Below are positions 8,425-16,468 of a DNA stretch of 64,000 bases, in pieces. The DNA comes from Xanthobacter sp. YC-JY1 (GTDB lineage Bacteria > Pseudomonadota > Alphaproteobacteria > Rhizobiales > Xanthobacteraceae): contig NZ_CP032674.1 of the NCBI RefSeq assembly GCF_021730305.1, positions 2,713,001 through 2,777,000 on the forward strand. Reading direction: 5' to 3'. Made by a program: the position numbers and the translations under genes. Each line of letters opens with the position of its first letter. Position 1 is the stretch's first letter. The notes under the pieces were generated by a model. The model did not search any database. It worked only from the letters and a program-made list of their open reading frames with translations, and was not told the DNA's origin.

Positions 8425-9395
8425 GCGCCGCTGCCCACCAATACGACGACCCGATAGACGAAAGCCCGGCACCCCCCCTCGCCATTCTCGGCCTCACCGC
8501 AGGCTATGGCGCGCGCACCGTGCTGGCTGGCGTGGACCTTGTGCTGCGCGCAGGAACGGTCACCGCCCTCGTCGGCCCCAACGGCGCCGGCAAGAGCACT
8601 TTGGTCCGGGCCATCTGTGGCCGAATCCCCCCGCGCACGGGCGTGATCCGCATCTGCGGCATCCCCGCCGCCGAGAGCGAGGCCCGCGCCCGCATCGGCC
8701 TCGCCCCGCAGGACATCGCCCTCTACCGCGCGCTGACCATCGCCGAGAATCTCGCCGTCTTCGCCCGCCTCGCCGGCGTCCGCCGCGCGGACGTCGCCGC
8801 CTGCGTCGCGCGGGTGATGGCGCGCACCGGCATCGAAGAGCGCGCCAACGAGCGCATCGATCGGCTCTCCGGCGGCTGGCAGCGCCGCGCCAATGTGGCG
8901 GCCGCCCTCGTCGGCAATCCGCGCCTCCTGGTACTCGACGAGCCGACCGTGGGCGTCGACGCCCCGGCCCGCGCCGACCTTGCCGCTCTGGTGCAGCGGC
9001 TTGCGGCGGACGGGCTGGGCATTCTTGTCATCACCCACGATTTCGCCTTCGCTGAAGAGGTGGCCGAGCGGGTCGCTATCCTCTCCGAGGGGCGCATCGC
9101 GCTGGAGGGGCGGCTCGCCGCCCTCATCGCCGCGCGCTTCCCCAACCAGCGCCGCGCCGCCGTGACCTTCGCCACGCCCCCCTCGGCGAACGGGCGGCAG
9201 GTGCTCGCCCTGCGCGGGCTCACCGGGGATGAAGGCGGCACCTCGTTCAGCGGCGTCGTCTCCGATACGCCGGAGGGCGCGGGCGGGCTCATCGCCGCGC
9301 TCAAGGTCGCAGGCCTCGTGCCGCGCACCATCGCCTTCGAGGCGGCGGGCCTCGATGCCCTCTATGCCGACGTGACCGGGAGCAACCATCCATGA
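8421..9395 (+). CDS. ABC transporter ATP-binding protein (ABC-2 type)
   Basis: This 324-residue ATPase has Walker A GPNGAGKST at residues 53-61, signature LSGGWQRR, and Walker B LLVLDEPTVGVD followed by the H-loop ITHDFAFAEE. About 90 extra C-terminal residues follow the core, as in exporters of the YbhF/DrrA type. It overlaps the permease gene by ATGA, so the two surely form one transporter. The substrate is unknown. Its position between the polyprenyl synthase and ccmC is suggestive, but it lacks specific resemblance to CcmA, which is only about 200-220 residues. Confidence 0.92.
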   Translation: MSAAAHQYDDPIDESPAPPLAILGLTAGYGARTVLAGVDLVLRAGTVTALVGPNGAGKSTLVRAICGRIPPRTGVIRICGIPAAESEARARIGLAPQDIALYRALTIAENLAVFARLAGVRRADVAACVARVMARTGIEERANERIDRLSGGWQRRANVAAALVGNPRLLVLDEPTVGVDAPARADLAALVQRLAADGLGILVITHDFAFAEEVAERVAILSEGRIALEGRLAALIAARFPNQRRAAVTFATPPSANGRQVLALRGLTGDEGGTSFSGVVSDTPEGAGGLIAALKVAGLVPRTIAFEAAGLDALYADVTGSNHP

Positions 9396-10585
9396 TGATG
9401 GGCGCCATCGTCCGGGCCATGGCACTGACGCTGATGCGTGACCGCGGCGCGCTGATGATGACGTTCGTGCTGCCGCCGGTGCTTTTCATTCTGTTCGCGG
9501 CGGTGTTCGCCGGCACGGGGGGCGAAACCTCGGCCATCAAGATCGCGGCGGCGCGGACCACCGAGGCGCCATCGGCCACCGCCTTCCTCACCGCGCTCGG
9601 CCACGCCAGCGACAACGATCTCGTCCTCGTCACGCCCGAGGAGGTCCGCGCCCGGGTGGCGGACGGGCGCGCCGATGTGGGGCTGGTGGTGCGGGGCGAC
9701 GTGGCCGCCGCCACCGACAAGCCGCCGCTGCTCGTCATCACCGATCCCGCCCGCAATGTCGCGGCCGCCCTGCTCTCGGCGCGCATCCAAAGGGTGTTCA
9801 CCGACGACCTCCCCGGCCTCGCCATCCGCCGCGTGGCGGCGCAGATCCAGGTGCTGGTGGGCGCCTTCTCCCCGGAACAGACCTCGCGGCTGGAGCAGTC
9901 CATCGCCCGCGCGCCGGAACTGGTGGCGGGGGGCGGCGCCGAGCTGATGGAGCGCCAGCCGCTCACCCGCCGCCGCTCCGAGCCGGGCGTGAGCTATTAT
10001 GCCGGGGCCATCGCCATGCTGTTCCTGCTGTTCTCGGCGGTGCAGGGCGCGGGCAGCCTGGTGGATGAACGCCGCTCCGGCGTGTTCGACCGCATCGTCA
10101 TGAGCCGCGGCGGCGTGCTGGCGCTGGTGGGCGGCAAGCTCGCCTTCCTGATTCTCCAGGGCCTCGCGCTCTCGGCGGTGCTCTTTGCCGTGGCGCAGAT
10201 CGTCTATGGCGTGAACGTGCTGCCGAATTTCTGGACCTTCGCCGCCGTCGCGGTCGCCGCCTCGGCCGCCGCAGCGGGCATCGCTTTGCCGCTCGCGGCG
10301 GTCTCGCGCACGCGGCAGCAGGCGCAGACGCTCTCCACCTTCGCGGTTCTGCTGCTCTCCGCCGTGGGCGGCAGCATGGTGCCGCGCTTCCTTATGCCCG
10401 AATGGCTCCAGCAGGCGGGCGTACTGACCCCGACCGCCTGGGGCATCGAGGCCTTCCAGGGCGCGCTGTGGCGCGGCGAGGGCATGGCGACGCTCGCCCC
10501 CTCCCTGCTGATCCTGCTCGGCTGGGCCGCCGCAGGCGCCGCCGTGACGCTCTGGTTCATCCGGCGACAGGTGCGATTGGCCTGA
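9392..10585 (+). CDS. ABC-2 type permease (YbhR/YhhJ-like)
   Basis: This 397-residue membrane protein has one N-terminal helix (FVLPPVLFILFAAVFAG). A soluble extracytoplasmic domain follows at about residues 48-200, then a cluster of helices from about residue 205 (YYAGAIAMLFLLFSAVQGAG) to the C-terminus. This is the layout of ABC2_membrane_3 exporters. It is encoded with its ATPase through a 4 bp overlap. Such pairs export lipids, drugs or peptides; nothing here identifies the cargo. Confidence 0.9.
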   Translation: MMMGAIVRAMALTLMRDRGALMMTFVLPPVLFILFAAVFAGTGGETSAIKIAAARTTEAPSATAFLTALGHASDNDLVLVTPEEVRARVADGRADVGLVVRGDVAAATDKPPLLVITDPARNVAAALLSARIQRVFTDDLPGLAIRRVAAQIQVLVGAFSPEQTSRLEQSIARAPELVAGGGAELMERQPLTRRRSEPGVSYYAGAIAMLFLLFSAVQGAGSLVDERRSGVFDRIVMSRGGVLALVGGKLAFLILQGLALSAVLFAVAQIVYGVNVLPNFWTFAAVAVAASAAAAGIALPLAAVSRTRQQAQTLSTFAVLLLSAVGGSMVPRFLMPEWLQQAGVLTPTAWGIEAFQGALWRGEGMATLAPSLLILLGWAAAGAAVTLWFIRRQVRLA

Positions 10586-10708
10586 AAGCTCCGGCTGGGC
10601 TGAAAGGTGCGGCTGGCCGGACCGTACCGCCCCGGCCGACCCTGCGACACGAAATCCTGAACGCCCTCGGCGCTTCCATCCGGCGCGCGCGCACACTAGA
10701 ACGCCTTC

Positions 10709-11440
10709 ATGGCGATCCTTGACCTTGCCAATCCGGTCCGCTTCCTCAGCCTGTCCGCGCGCATCCTGCCCTGGATCGCCGCCGCGGCGGTGGTGACGCT
10801 CGCAATCGGCTTCTACCTCGCATTCCAGGCGCCGCCCGACTACCAGCAGGGCGAGACGGTGCGGATCATGTACATCCACGTGCCGTTCGCCTGGCTCGGG
10901 ATGTTCGGCTATTCCATGATGGCCGCCTCCTCCATCGGCATCCTCGTGTGGCGGCACCCTCTGGCCGACGTGGCGCACAAGGCCGCCGCGCCGGTGGGCG
11001 CGACCTTCACCGCTCTGTGCCTCATCACCGGCGCGCTCTGGGGCCGGCCCATGTGGGGCACATACTGGGTGTGGGATGCGCGGCTCACCTCCATGCTGGT
11101 GCTGCTGCTGCTCTATCTCGGCCTCATGGCGCTGCGCGCGGCCATCGACGATCCCAACCGGGCCGGCCGCGCCGCCGCCGTGCTCACGCTGGTGGGCTTC
11201 ATCAACGTGCCCATCGTGAAATTCTCCGTGGACTGGTGGAACACCCTCCACCAGCCGGCCTCGGTGTTCCGCATGGGCGGCTCAACCATCGACTCCAGCC
11301 TGCTCTGGCCGCTGCTCATCTGCGCCGTTGGCTTCACGCTGGTGTTCATCGCTCTGCACATGCTCGGCATGCGCACGGAAATCCTCCGCCGCCGCGTGCA
11401 GGCGCTGGAGGCCCGCGCCGCCGCGGAAGCTTTGGCCTGA
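10709..11440 (+). CDS. ccmC: Heme exporter / heme-handling protein CcmC
   Basis: This 243-residue protein has six predicted membrane helices and the heme-binding WWD-type segment GTYWVWDARLTSMLV near residues 116-130. Conserved histidines lie in the flanking periplasmic loops (YIHVPFAW, WNTLHQPASV). CcmC loads heme onto CcmE during system I cytochrome c maturation. It starts a ccmC-ccmD-ccmG run with overlapping or closely spaced genes. The ccmA and ccmB genes that usually precede it in alphaproteobacteria are not present; a different ABC transporter occupies that position. Confidence 0.95.
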   Translation: MAILDLANPVRFLSLSARILPWIAAAAVVTLAIGFYLAFQAPPDYQQGETVRIMYIHVPFAWLGMFGYSMMAASSIGILVWRHPLADVAHKAAAPVGATFTALCLITGALWGRPMWGTYWVWDARLTSMLVLLLLYLGLMALRAAIDDPNRAGRAAAVLTLVGFINVPIVKFSVDWWNTLHQPASVFRMGGSTIDSSLLWPLLICAVGFTLVFIALHMLGMRTEILRRRVQALEARAAAEALA

Positions 11441-11450
11441 GCCGGCGCGC

Positions 11451-11621
11451 ATGACCCATTTCGTCTTCATCGCCGCGTCCTACGGCGTCTCGCTCCTCGC
11501 CCTCGGGCTTCTGGCCCTCTGGCTGGTGCTCGATTATCGCAGCCAGCGCCGCACCCTCTCGGAGCTGGAGGCGCGGGGCGTCGGCCGCCGCAGGGCCAAT
11601 CGCACGGGAGAGTCGGAATGA
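11451..11621 (+). CDS. ccmD: Heme exporter protein CcmD
   Basis: This 56-residue protein has a single membrane helix (YGVSLLALGLLALWLVL) followed by a basic stretch (DYRSQRRTLSELEARG), the standard CcmD pattern. It stabilises the CcmC-CcmE heme complex. The gene begins 10 bp after ccmC and its stop overlaps the ccmG start (ATGA). I chose the ATG at 11451, because upstream codons in the frame only shadow ccmC. Confidence 0.92.
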   Translation: MTHFVFIAASYGVSLLALGLLALWLVLDYRSQRRTLSELEARGVGRRRANRTGESE

Positions 11622-12214
11622 GCGATCCCGTCGTTACCCCCGCCCGTCCGCGTCGCCGTCTCTGGCTGGTGGCACTGCCGCTGGTGGTGTTCCTTGCCCT
11701 GGCCGCCTTGTTCTTCTCACGGCTGGAGACCGGCGGCGATCCCTCGCGCATTCCCTCCGCGCTGGTGGGCAAGAAGGCGCCGGTCGTCACCCTGCCGCCG
11801 CTCCCGGGGCTGAAGGGGGCGGATGGCCAAGCCCTGCCCGGCATCGATCTCGCCGCCCTCGGCGGCAAGCCGGCGCTGGTGAACGTGTGGGCGTCCTGGT
11901 GCGGACCGTGCCGCGACGAGCATCCCATCCTGATGCAGCTCGGCAAGGACCCCCGCTTCAGCCTCGTGGGCATCAATTACAAGGACGCGCCGGACAATGC
12001 CCGCCGCTTCCTCGGCCAGTTCGGCCTGCCCTACAAGGCGGTGGGGGTCGACCCCAACGGGCGCGCGGCCATAGAATGGGGCGTATACGGTGTGCCCGAA
12101 ACCTTCGTGGTCTCGAAGGATGGCACCATCGTCCACAAGTTCGTGGGGCCCCTGACACCCGAGGTGGTGACGGGCACGCTCCTGCCGCTGATGGCGCGTC
12201 TTTCCGGCGGCTGA
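11618..12214 (+). CDS. ccmG: Thiol:disulfide interchange protein CcmG/DsbE
   Basis: This 198-residue periplasmic thioredoxin-like protein is tethered by an N-terminal signal anchor (LWLVALPLVVFLALAALFF). The redox site WASWCGPCRDEHP lies around residue 93. The family acidic groove GINYKDAPDNARRFL and the cis-Pro region YGVPETFVV are present. It keeps apocytochrome or CcmH cysteines reduced for heme ligation. It is the third gene of the ccmCDG run and overlaps ccmD by 4 bp. Confidence 0.95.
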   Translation: MSDPVVTPARPRRRLWLVALPLVVFLALAALFFSRLETGGDPSRIPSALVGKKAPVVTLPPLPGLKGADGQALPGIDLAALGGKPALVNVWASWCGPCRDEHPILMQLGKDPRFSLVGINYKDAPDNARRFLGQFGLPYKAVGVDPNGRAAIEWGVYGVPETFVVSKDGTIVHKFVGPLTPEVVTGTLLPLMARLSGG

Positions 12215-12250
12215 GGCCCAGCCCCGAGCCGTCGCCCCGAGGAAATCCCG

Positions 12251-13069
12251 ATGGCCTTCTCCCCCGAAGAGATCGAGCGCTACGCCCGCCACATCGTGCT
12301 GCACGACGTGGGCGGGCCGGGCCAGCAGAGACTGAAGGCGGCGACCGTGCTGGTGATCGGCGCGGGCGGCCTCGGCGCGCCGGTGCTGCTTTATCTTGCG
12401 GCGGCCGGGGTGGGGCGGCTGATCCTGGTGGAGGACGATGTCGTCTCCCTCTCCAACCTGCAGAGGCAGGTGATTCACCGCACGCAGGACATCGACCGGC
12501 TGAAGACCGACAGCGCCCGCGACGCGGTGGCCGCCCTCAATCCCCATGTGGAGCTGATCACCCACGCGGTGCGGATCGATGCCGGCAACGCGCTGGAGCT
12601 GATTTCTGAGGCCGATCTGGTGGTGGACGGGTCGGACAATTTCTCCACCCGCTACCTTGTCTCGGATGCCTGCGTGTTGGCGAAGAAGCCGCTGGTGACG
12701 GCGGCTTTGGGTGCCTTCGACGCCACCATCACCACCATCCGCGCCCACGAGACCGGGCCGGATGGAACCCCCAACCCCACCTATCGCTGCCTTTTCCCCG
12801 AGCCGCCCCCGGCCGGCACCGTGCCTGCCTGCGCCGAGGCCGGCGTGCTGGGGGCGCTGGCCGGGGTGGCCGGATCGCTCGCGGCCCTGGAGGCCATTCG
12901 CGCGATCGTCGGCTTCGGTGATCCGCTGGTGGGACGCCTCTTGATGATCGACGCCCGCTCCATGCGCTTCGAGACTCTGAGCTATGGCTGGGACCCGGAG
13001 AACCCTCTGACCGGCGAAGGCCTGCGCATCACCGACCTGTCGGCTCACAAGCGCAGCGCGGCGGCGTGA
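12251..13069 (+). CDS. moeB: MoeB/ThiF/HesA-family adenylyltransferase
   Basis: This 272-residue E1-like enzyme adenylates the C-terminal glycine of a sulfur carrier (MoaD or ThiS type). The nucleotide-binding loop VIGAGGLGAPVLLYLAAAGVG is followed by LSNLQRQVIH and the DGSDNFSTRYL block. The catalytic Cys region AGTVPACAEAGVLGALAG is intact. The structural zinc site appears lost: the usual CxxC before LFPE reads TYRC, and there is no C-terminal CxxC pair. No rhodanese domain is attached. It follows ccmG by 36 bp and precedes the glycosyltransferase by 3 bp, probably in the same transcript. Confidence 0.88.
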   Translation: MAFSPEEIERYARHIVLHDVGGPGQQRLKAATVLVIGAGGLGAPVLLYLAAAGVGRLILVEDDVVSLSNLQRQVIHRTQDIDRLKTDSARDAVAALNPHVELITHAVRIDAGNALELISEADLVVDGSDNFSTRYLVSDACVLAKKPLVTAALGAFDATITTIRAHETGPDGTPNPTYRCLFPEPPPAGTVPACAEAGVLGALAGVAGSLAALEAIRAIVGFGDPLVGRLLMIDARSMRFETLSYGWDPENPLTGEGLRITDLSAHKRSAAA

Positions 13070-13072
13070 GGC

Positions 13073-14014
13073 ATGACGGGACCGCGTGCGTGCGTCTATA
13101 CCTGCCTGATCGGGGGCTATGAGGCGCTGAACGAGCAGCCTATGGCCGCCGCCTCCGGCCTCGACTTCCTCTGCTTCACCGATGACCCGACGCTCACCAG
13201 CGCCTCATGGAAGCTGGTGCCCTATCCGCCGGCCTTCGCCCTCGACCCGGTGCGCAGCCAGCGTATCGTCAAGCTTTCGCCGCACGATGTTCTGCCGGGC
13301 TACGATGTCTCCCTCTACATCGACAACAGCGTCATCCTGACGGCGCCGCCGGAAGAGGTGATCGCGCGCTATATGCCCGAAGGCCAAGTGGCGGCGATGC
13401 CGGGGCACAGCTTCCGGGCCAGCGTGCGCGATGAATTCATGGAAGTTCTGCGCATGGGCCTCGACGATGGCGGCCGGGTGCTGGAACAGCTCAACCATTA
13501 CATGCTGAGCGACCCCGCTGCGCTGGATGCGGTGCCCTTCTGGTCCGCCATCATCCTGCGCCGCCACCACGACCCTGAGGTCGTCGCCGCCATGCGTCTC
13601 TGGCTGGCGCAGGTGCTGCGCTACTCCCGCCGGGACCAGCTCTCGGGCACCCATGCCTTGGGCCGGGCCGGATTGAAGGTGGCGCGGTTCGAGGTGGACA
13701 ATCTGGGATCGTGGTTCCACCGCTGGCCGGTGACCCACGCGCGCGACAGGGACGCCTTCCCCTTCTCGCCCACCCATAGTCAGATACCAGCTAGCCTGCT
13801 GGCGGATGACTGGCGGCGGGAGCGCGCGGCGCTGGAAGCGCGGATTACGGCGCTGGAGCAGGCGCACGCCGAGGCGGTGGCTGAGGTCGGGACTGAATGC
13901 GCGCCGAACACGCCTGAACCGGTGCCGAACGGCCCCCGAACGGCACCGGCATCGGGGCTTTTCCAACGGCTCACACGCCTCGCGAGCCGTCTTTCCGGCC
14001 GCAGCCGGAGCTGA
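13073..14014 (+). CDS. DUF616-family glycosyltransferase-like protein
   Basis: This 313-residue protein opens with CVYTCLIGGYEALNEQP and continues with DFLCFTDDP and LYIDNSVILTAPPEE, the blocks of the DUF616 (TOD1/MUCI70) domain, a glycosyltransferase-like fold. FDVDN-like residues occur later as FEVDNLGSWFH. The last ~70 residues form a charged helix (RRERAALEARITALEQAHAE) and a Pro-rich tail. Acceptor and donor are unknown. It closes the plus-strand run that began at 7375 and is convergent with the dehydrogenase, 12 bp away. Confidence 0.75.
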   Translation: MTGPRACVYTCLIGGYEALNEQPMAAASGLDFLCFTDDPTLTSASWKLVPYPPAFALDPVRSQRIVKLSPHDVLPGYDVSLYIDNSVILTAPPEEVIARYMPEGQVAAMPGHSFRASVRDEFMEVLRMGLDDGGRVLEQLNHYMLSDPAALDAVPFWSAIILRRHHDPEVVAAMRLWLAQVLRYSRRDQLSGTHALGRAGLKVARFEVDNLGSWFHRWPVTHARDRDAFPFSPTHSQIPASLLADDWRRERAALEARITALEQAHAEAVAEVGTECAPNTPEPVPNGPRTAPASGLFQRLTRLASRLSGRSRS

Positions 14015-14026
14015 GGCGTTTCCGCC

Positions 14027-15028
14027 TCAGAGCATCGCCGGCAGCACGCGATCCGGCGGACGGTGGCCGTCCATGAAGGTCTTGATGTTGACGATGACCT
14101 TCTCGCCCATGTCCACGCGGCCTTCCAGCGTCGCGGAGCCAAGGTGCGGCAGCAGAACGACTTTTCCCTGCTTGGCGAGACGCACAAGCTTCGGGTTCAC
14201 CGCCGGCTCGTGCTCGAACACGTCGAGACCGGCACCGGCGATCTCGCCGGCTTCCAGCAGGCGGGTCAAGGCGTTCTCGTCGATCACCTCGCCGCGCGCC
14301 GTGTTCACCACATAAGCATCTGGTTTCAAGAGCTTAAGGCGGCGGGCCGAGAGCAGATGATAGGTCGCGGGGGTGTGCGGGCAGTTCACGGACACGATGT
14401 CCATGCGCGCCAGCATCTGGTCCAGGCTGTCCCAATAGGTGGCGTCGAGCATTTCCTCGATGCCGGAATTGAGGCGGCGACGGTTATGGTAATGAATCTG
14501 CAGGCCAAATGCCTTGGCGCGCCGCGCCACCGCCTGGCCGATGCGGCCCATGCCGATGATGCCGAGGCGCTTGCCCCAGATCCGTCGGCCGAGCATCCAG
14601 GTGGGCGACCAGCCGGCCCATTCTTCCTTGTCGGCGATCATCACCTGCGCGCCCTCGGCGAGGCGCCGGGGCACGGAGAGGATCAGCGCCATGGTCATGT
14701 CCGCCGTGTCCTCGGTGAGGACGCCGGGGGTATTGGTGACCGTGATGCCCCGGTTCAGCGCACTGGCGACGTCGATATGGTCGACGCCGTTGGAGAAGGA
14801 GGCGATCAGCCGCAGGTTTTCCCCAGCCTGTGAGAGCACCGCCGTATCGATGCGGTCGGTCACGGTCGGCACGAGAACGTCCGCTGTCTTCACGGCCTCG
14901 ACCAGCGCGGCCTGATCCATGGGCACGTCGTCGATGTTGAGTTTGGCATCGAACAGCTCACGCATCCGCGTCTCGACCGAGTCGGGCAGCTTGCGCGTGA
15001 CAACGACGAGGGGCTTGCGACGCACCAT
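14027..15028 (-). CDS. D-isomer-specific 2-hydroxyacid dehydrogenase (glyoxylate/hydroxypyruvate reductase type)
   Basis: This 333-residue NAD(P)-dependent dehydrogenase reduces 2-oxoacids such as glyoxylate. The Rossmann motif IIGMGRIGQAVARRA is central. The catalytic Arg lies in VVNTARGEVID, the Glu in DVFEHEPAVN and the His in VLLPHLGSATLEGR. Its best match by memory is the GyaR/GhrB group rather than SerA, since there is no ACT domain. In a C1-using bacterium glyoxylate or hydroxypyruvate reduction is plausible, but the substrate needs an assay. Confidence 0.88.
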   Translation of the reverse strand: MVRRKPLVVVTRKLPDSVETRMRELFDAKLNIDDVPMDQAALVEAVKTADVLVPTVTDRIDTAVLSQAGENLRLIASFSNGVDHIDVASALNRGITVTNTPGVLTEDTADMTMALILSVPRRLAEGAQVMIADKEEWAGWSPTWMLGRRIWGKRLGIIGMGRIGQAVARRAKAFGLQIHYHNRRRLNSGIEEMLDATYWDSLDQMLARMDIVSVNCPHTPATYHLLSARRLKLLKPDAYVVNTARGEVIDENALTRLLEAGEIAGAGLDVFEHEPAVNPKLVRLAKQGKVVLLPHLGSATLEGRVDMGEKVIVNIKTFMDGHRPPDRVLPAML

Positions 15029-15184
15029 CGTTACTCCCCATTCCCCATTTCTTAACGGTTCTGGTCCCGTCTATCAGACAGCCGGGGAAACACAAGGCGC
15101 GCCGGGACGCAGGGCCTTGACGTGCCCGCCACGTCGGCGCACCCCTCCCGTCTGTTAGGTGCGATGCGAAAGGACGATCCCATC

Positions 15185-15733
15185 ATGCCCGCAAAGCGAA
15201 CTCATCTGAAGCGAAGCCTCGACAGCCGGTCGGTGAAAGCCCTGGCCCTTGCGGCGGCGATGATGGTGGGAACGGCTGCGGGTGCAGTCGCCGCCGAGCC
15301 CGGCACGTCCGGCCTGCCGGTTCCCCGCTTCGTCTCGCTCAAGGCCGACAAGGTGAACGTCCGCAACGGGCCGAACCGCGACCAGGACGTGGCGTGGGTG
15401 TTCAACCGCGCGGGCCTGCCGGTGGAGGTGACCGCCGAATATGAGACGTGGCGCCGCATCCGCGATGCCGACGGCGCGGAGGGATGGGTGTACCACTCCA
15501 TGCTGTCGCTGCGGCGGACCGCCCTCGTCGCCCCTTGGCTGAAGGGTGAGACGGTGCCCCTGCGCGGCTCGGCCGACGCCGATGCCAAGGTCGTGGCGAA
15601 GCTCGAGCCGAGCGTGCTCGGCGTGGTCAAGGCCTGCGATGGCAAGTTCTGCCGCATCACCGGCGACGGCTTCGACGGCTATGTGCAGCAGAACCAGCTG
15701 TTCGGCGTCTATCCCGGCGAGAAGGTAGACTGA
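15185..15733 (+). CDS. Secreted bacterial SH3-domain protein (DUF1058 type)
   Basis: This 182-residue protein has a signal peptide (ALALAAAMMVGTAAGAVAAEP) and two SH3-like segments. The first begins at FVSLKADKVNVRNGPNRDQD and the second covers VPLRGSADADAKVVAKLEPS. Two cysteines (VKACDGKFCRITG) probably form a periplasmic disulfide. Such proteins are thought to bind peptidoglycan or cell-wall peptides. I chose ATG 15185, preceded by AAAGGA, over two upstream in-frame starts. It ends just before an inverted repeat shared with the convergent ferredoxin gene. Confidence 0.82.
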   Translation: MPAKRTHLKRSLDSRSVKALALAAAMMVGTAAGAVAAEPGTSGLPVPRFVSLKADKVNVRNGPNRDQDVAWVFNRAGLPVEVTAEYETWRRIRDADGAEGWVYHSMLSLRRTALVAPWLKGETVPLRGSADADAKVVAKLEPSVLGVVKACDGKFCRITGDGFDGYVQQNQLFGVYPGEKVD

Positions 15734-15752
15734 AGGGGAGCGCCGCTCCCCT
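15734..15752. terminator. Inverted repeat between convergent genes
   Basis: AGGGGAG at 15734-15740 pairs with CTCCCCT at 15746-15752 around a five-base loop. It lies directly after the SH3-protein stop and 14 bp from the end of the convergent ferredoxin gene. There is no T-run, so it is at best a weak or bidirectional terminator. Confidence 0.45.
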
Positions 15753-15765
15753 CGCCTCCCGGATT

Positions 15766-16086
15766 TCAGCCCTGCGTCTCGGGCGTGTGCAGCACCAGCC
15801 CGTCCAGCGCTGCGGTCAGCTTGATCTGGCAGGAGAGGCGGGAAGTGGGACGAAGGTCGGTCGCGAAATCGAGCATCCCCTCCTCCATTTCCGAGGGCTG
15901 GCCGACCTTTTCCATCCAGGCTTCGTCCACATAGACGTGGCAGGTCGCGCAGGCGCAGGCGCCGCCACACTCCGCAACGATACCCGGAACACCATTGCGC
16001 ACCGCCGTTTCCATGGCGGTAGCACCCTCCGGCCCGTCGACCTTGTGGACGGCGCCGGTATGTTCGATAAAGGTAATGGCAACCAT
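15766..16086 (-). CDS. 2Fe-2S ferredoxin (adrenodoxin/FdxB type)
   Basis: This 106-residue electron carrier has the vertebrate-type cluster ligands C-x5-C-x2-C in [16 protein letters not shown] and the fourth Cys in SRLSCQIKL. That pattern identifies it with adrenodoxin-like ferredoxins serving P450s or Fe-S assembly. I start it at ATG 16086 ([11 protein letters not shown]), because the upstream part of the frame is Arg/Ala-rich with no similarity to the fold. It is monocistronic; no P450 or Fe-S assembly gene lies nearby. Confidence 0.93.
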   Translation of the reverse strand: MVAITFIEHTGAVHKVDGPEGATAMETAVRNGVPGIVAECGGACACATCHVYVDEAWMEKVGQPSEMEEGMLDFATDLRPTSRLSCQIKLTAALDGLVLHTPETQG

Positions 16087-16468
16087 AGATTGTCGCTTCC
16101 CGGCTTCCGCCGCACGCGCGGCGGTGGCTTGATCGGACGGCTCGCGAGCGTCCGCCGGATGGCGTCGGCCGGGCCGCTTTCCGGTCACTGGCTATAGCGG
16201 CTTGCCTCGCGCCGCACCAGCGTGGGCGCCGATTGTCGCGGGTCCCGCCCGCCCGGGTCGAATGGCCAAGCTCAAGCCAAGTGGCTCGATATTAACGATA
16301 TCTTCATTAATGCGGCAGGGGCGGTTCAAACGGAGCCGCGGCCTGTCTAGGATAAGAAACGGTAAACCATCTTCGTCCGGCGTGGCCGGATGATGGGGGC
16401 GTGTACGGGTATCGGAGCCAAGGCGGCATCACGCGCCGGCACCGAAAGCGGGCAGAGGCGACAGCGAG
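16087..16468. promoter_or_regulatory. Intergenic region between ferredoxin and the GPR-like gene
   Basis: This 382 bp stretch holds no convincing gene. It contains an AT-rich patch at about 16284-16314 with the inverted sequence gatattaacgatatc and two TTAA boxes spaced 11 bp apart. CtrA sites need 7 bp, so this is not a canonical one. It probably carries the divergent promoters of the two flanking genes. Confidence 0.3.

Noticed and set aside
8421-10585. ABC pair as ccmA-ccmB
   Set aside because: The ATPase is over 100 residues longer than CcmA, and the permease has a large extracytoplasmic domain unlike CcmB.
16284-16314. CtrA-like TTAA pair upstream of the GPR-like gene
   Set aside because: The two TTAA boxes are 11 bp apart, whereas the CtrA site needs 7 bp.
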